From the NCBI GenBank assembly GCA_016786615.1, contig JAEUVX010000011.1, positions 124,001 to 188,000 of the forward strand: 64,000 bases of DNA. Direction: 5' to 3'. Below the pieces are notes generated by a model, which had not been told where the DNA came from, searched no databases, and worked only from the letters and a program-made list of their open reading frames with translations. The translations under genes and the position numbers were made by a program. The first letter of the stretch is position 1, and every line of letters begins with the position of its first letter. Positions 63,909-64,000 of this stretch are shown here, in pieces. Source of the stretch: Flavipsychrobacter sp. Its GTDB lineage: Bacteria > Bacteroidota > Bacteroidia > Chitinophagales > Chitinophagaceae.

Positions 63909-64000
63909 ATGATGTATTTAATCGGCATAAAGATAGGCAAATAGACAGTGCCTGTAAAAATTACAGTTTATTTGGCTTTGGCATAAGTATTGACTTGTAT

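Overview
This window looks like a chromosomal segment of a Bacteroidota bacterium, most likely from the Chitinophagales/Sphingobacteriales side. Four things support this. Many genes start just downstream of the TAnnTTTG -7 element used by the Bacteroidota primary sigma factor. IspG is the long 666-residue form. atpD-atpC stand apart from the other ATP synthase genes. DUF4834, DUF3109, TlpA/DUF4369, MmcQ/YjbR and PorT-like barrel families are present. Genes are compact, strand changes are frequent, and most convergent gaps hold strong bidirectional hairpin terminators.

Region by region. 0-7.6 kb: a TPR protein, a SulP anion transporter paired with a beta-carbonic anhydrase, an SRPBCC/GyrI-like protein, rlmN and small lipoproteins. 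7.6-15.8 kb: fabH, fabG, secreted and outer-membrane proteins of unknown role, a cold-shock protein, a 55-codon membrane peptide, and an acyltransferase gene split by two frameshifts. 15.8-22 kb: etfB-etfA, Nif3 with a zinc-ribbon coiled-coil protein, and folD-queE-uppP. 22-35 kb: alanine dehydrogenase, rpoN, DUF3109, CBS, hydrolase, ispG, a Wzz-Wzy-like polysaccharide pair, prfA and a GT87-like membrane protein. 35-40 kb: the rimP-nusA-infB operon, read leftward, with a terminator-like hairpin in its short leader.

41.1-48.5 kb: a compact integrated element of about 7.3 kb sits in a CAU-anticodon tRNA gene. A 68-bp direct repeat of the tRNA body flanks it; the left tRNA is intact and the right copy lacks its 5' acceptor strand. 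Both ends carry paired CTTGTAC motifs spaced 11 bp, which look like arm-type integrase sites. Inside are a tyrosine recombinase, an XRE-type repressor, a small secreted protein, a 488-residue protein whose motifs resemble a family A / single-subunit polymerase, a one-helix membrane protein, a MerC-like/GDCCVxC fusion, a DUF2971 protein and an LRAT-domain protein with a C-terminal membrane segment. Two identical AGCAAATTTGCTAA palindromes lie at the repressor/secreted-protein promoters and at the polymerase-like gene promoter, so one regulon probably controls both. No relaxase, capsid or terminase gene is visible. The element could be a phage satellite or a self-replicating integrative element, analogous to pipolins but with a different polymerase. 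This is the most interesting part of the window.

48.6-64 kb: acs, a PqqB-like metallo-beta-lactamase-fold protein, grpE-dnaJ, a LolC/E-type permease with an overlapping GNAT gene, atpD-atpC with a possible 12-residue leader peptide, a MORN-repeat/TonB-C-like protein, a peptidoglycan-binding lysozyme-like protein, a HmuY-like lipoprotein, a TlpA-type thioredoxin and a beta-barrel protein.

All functional calls come from reading motifs by eye; no database search was run.
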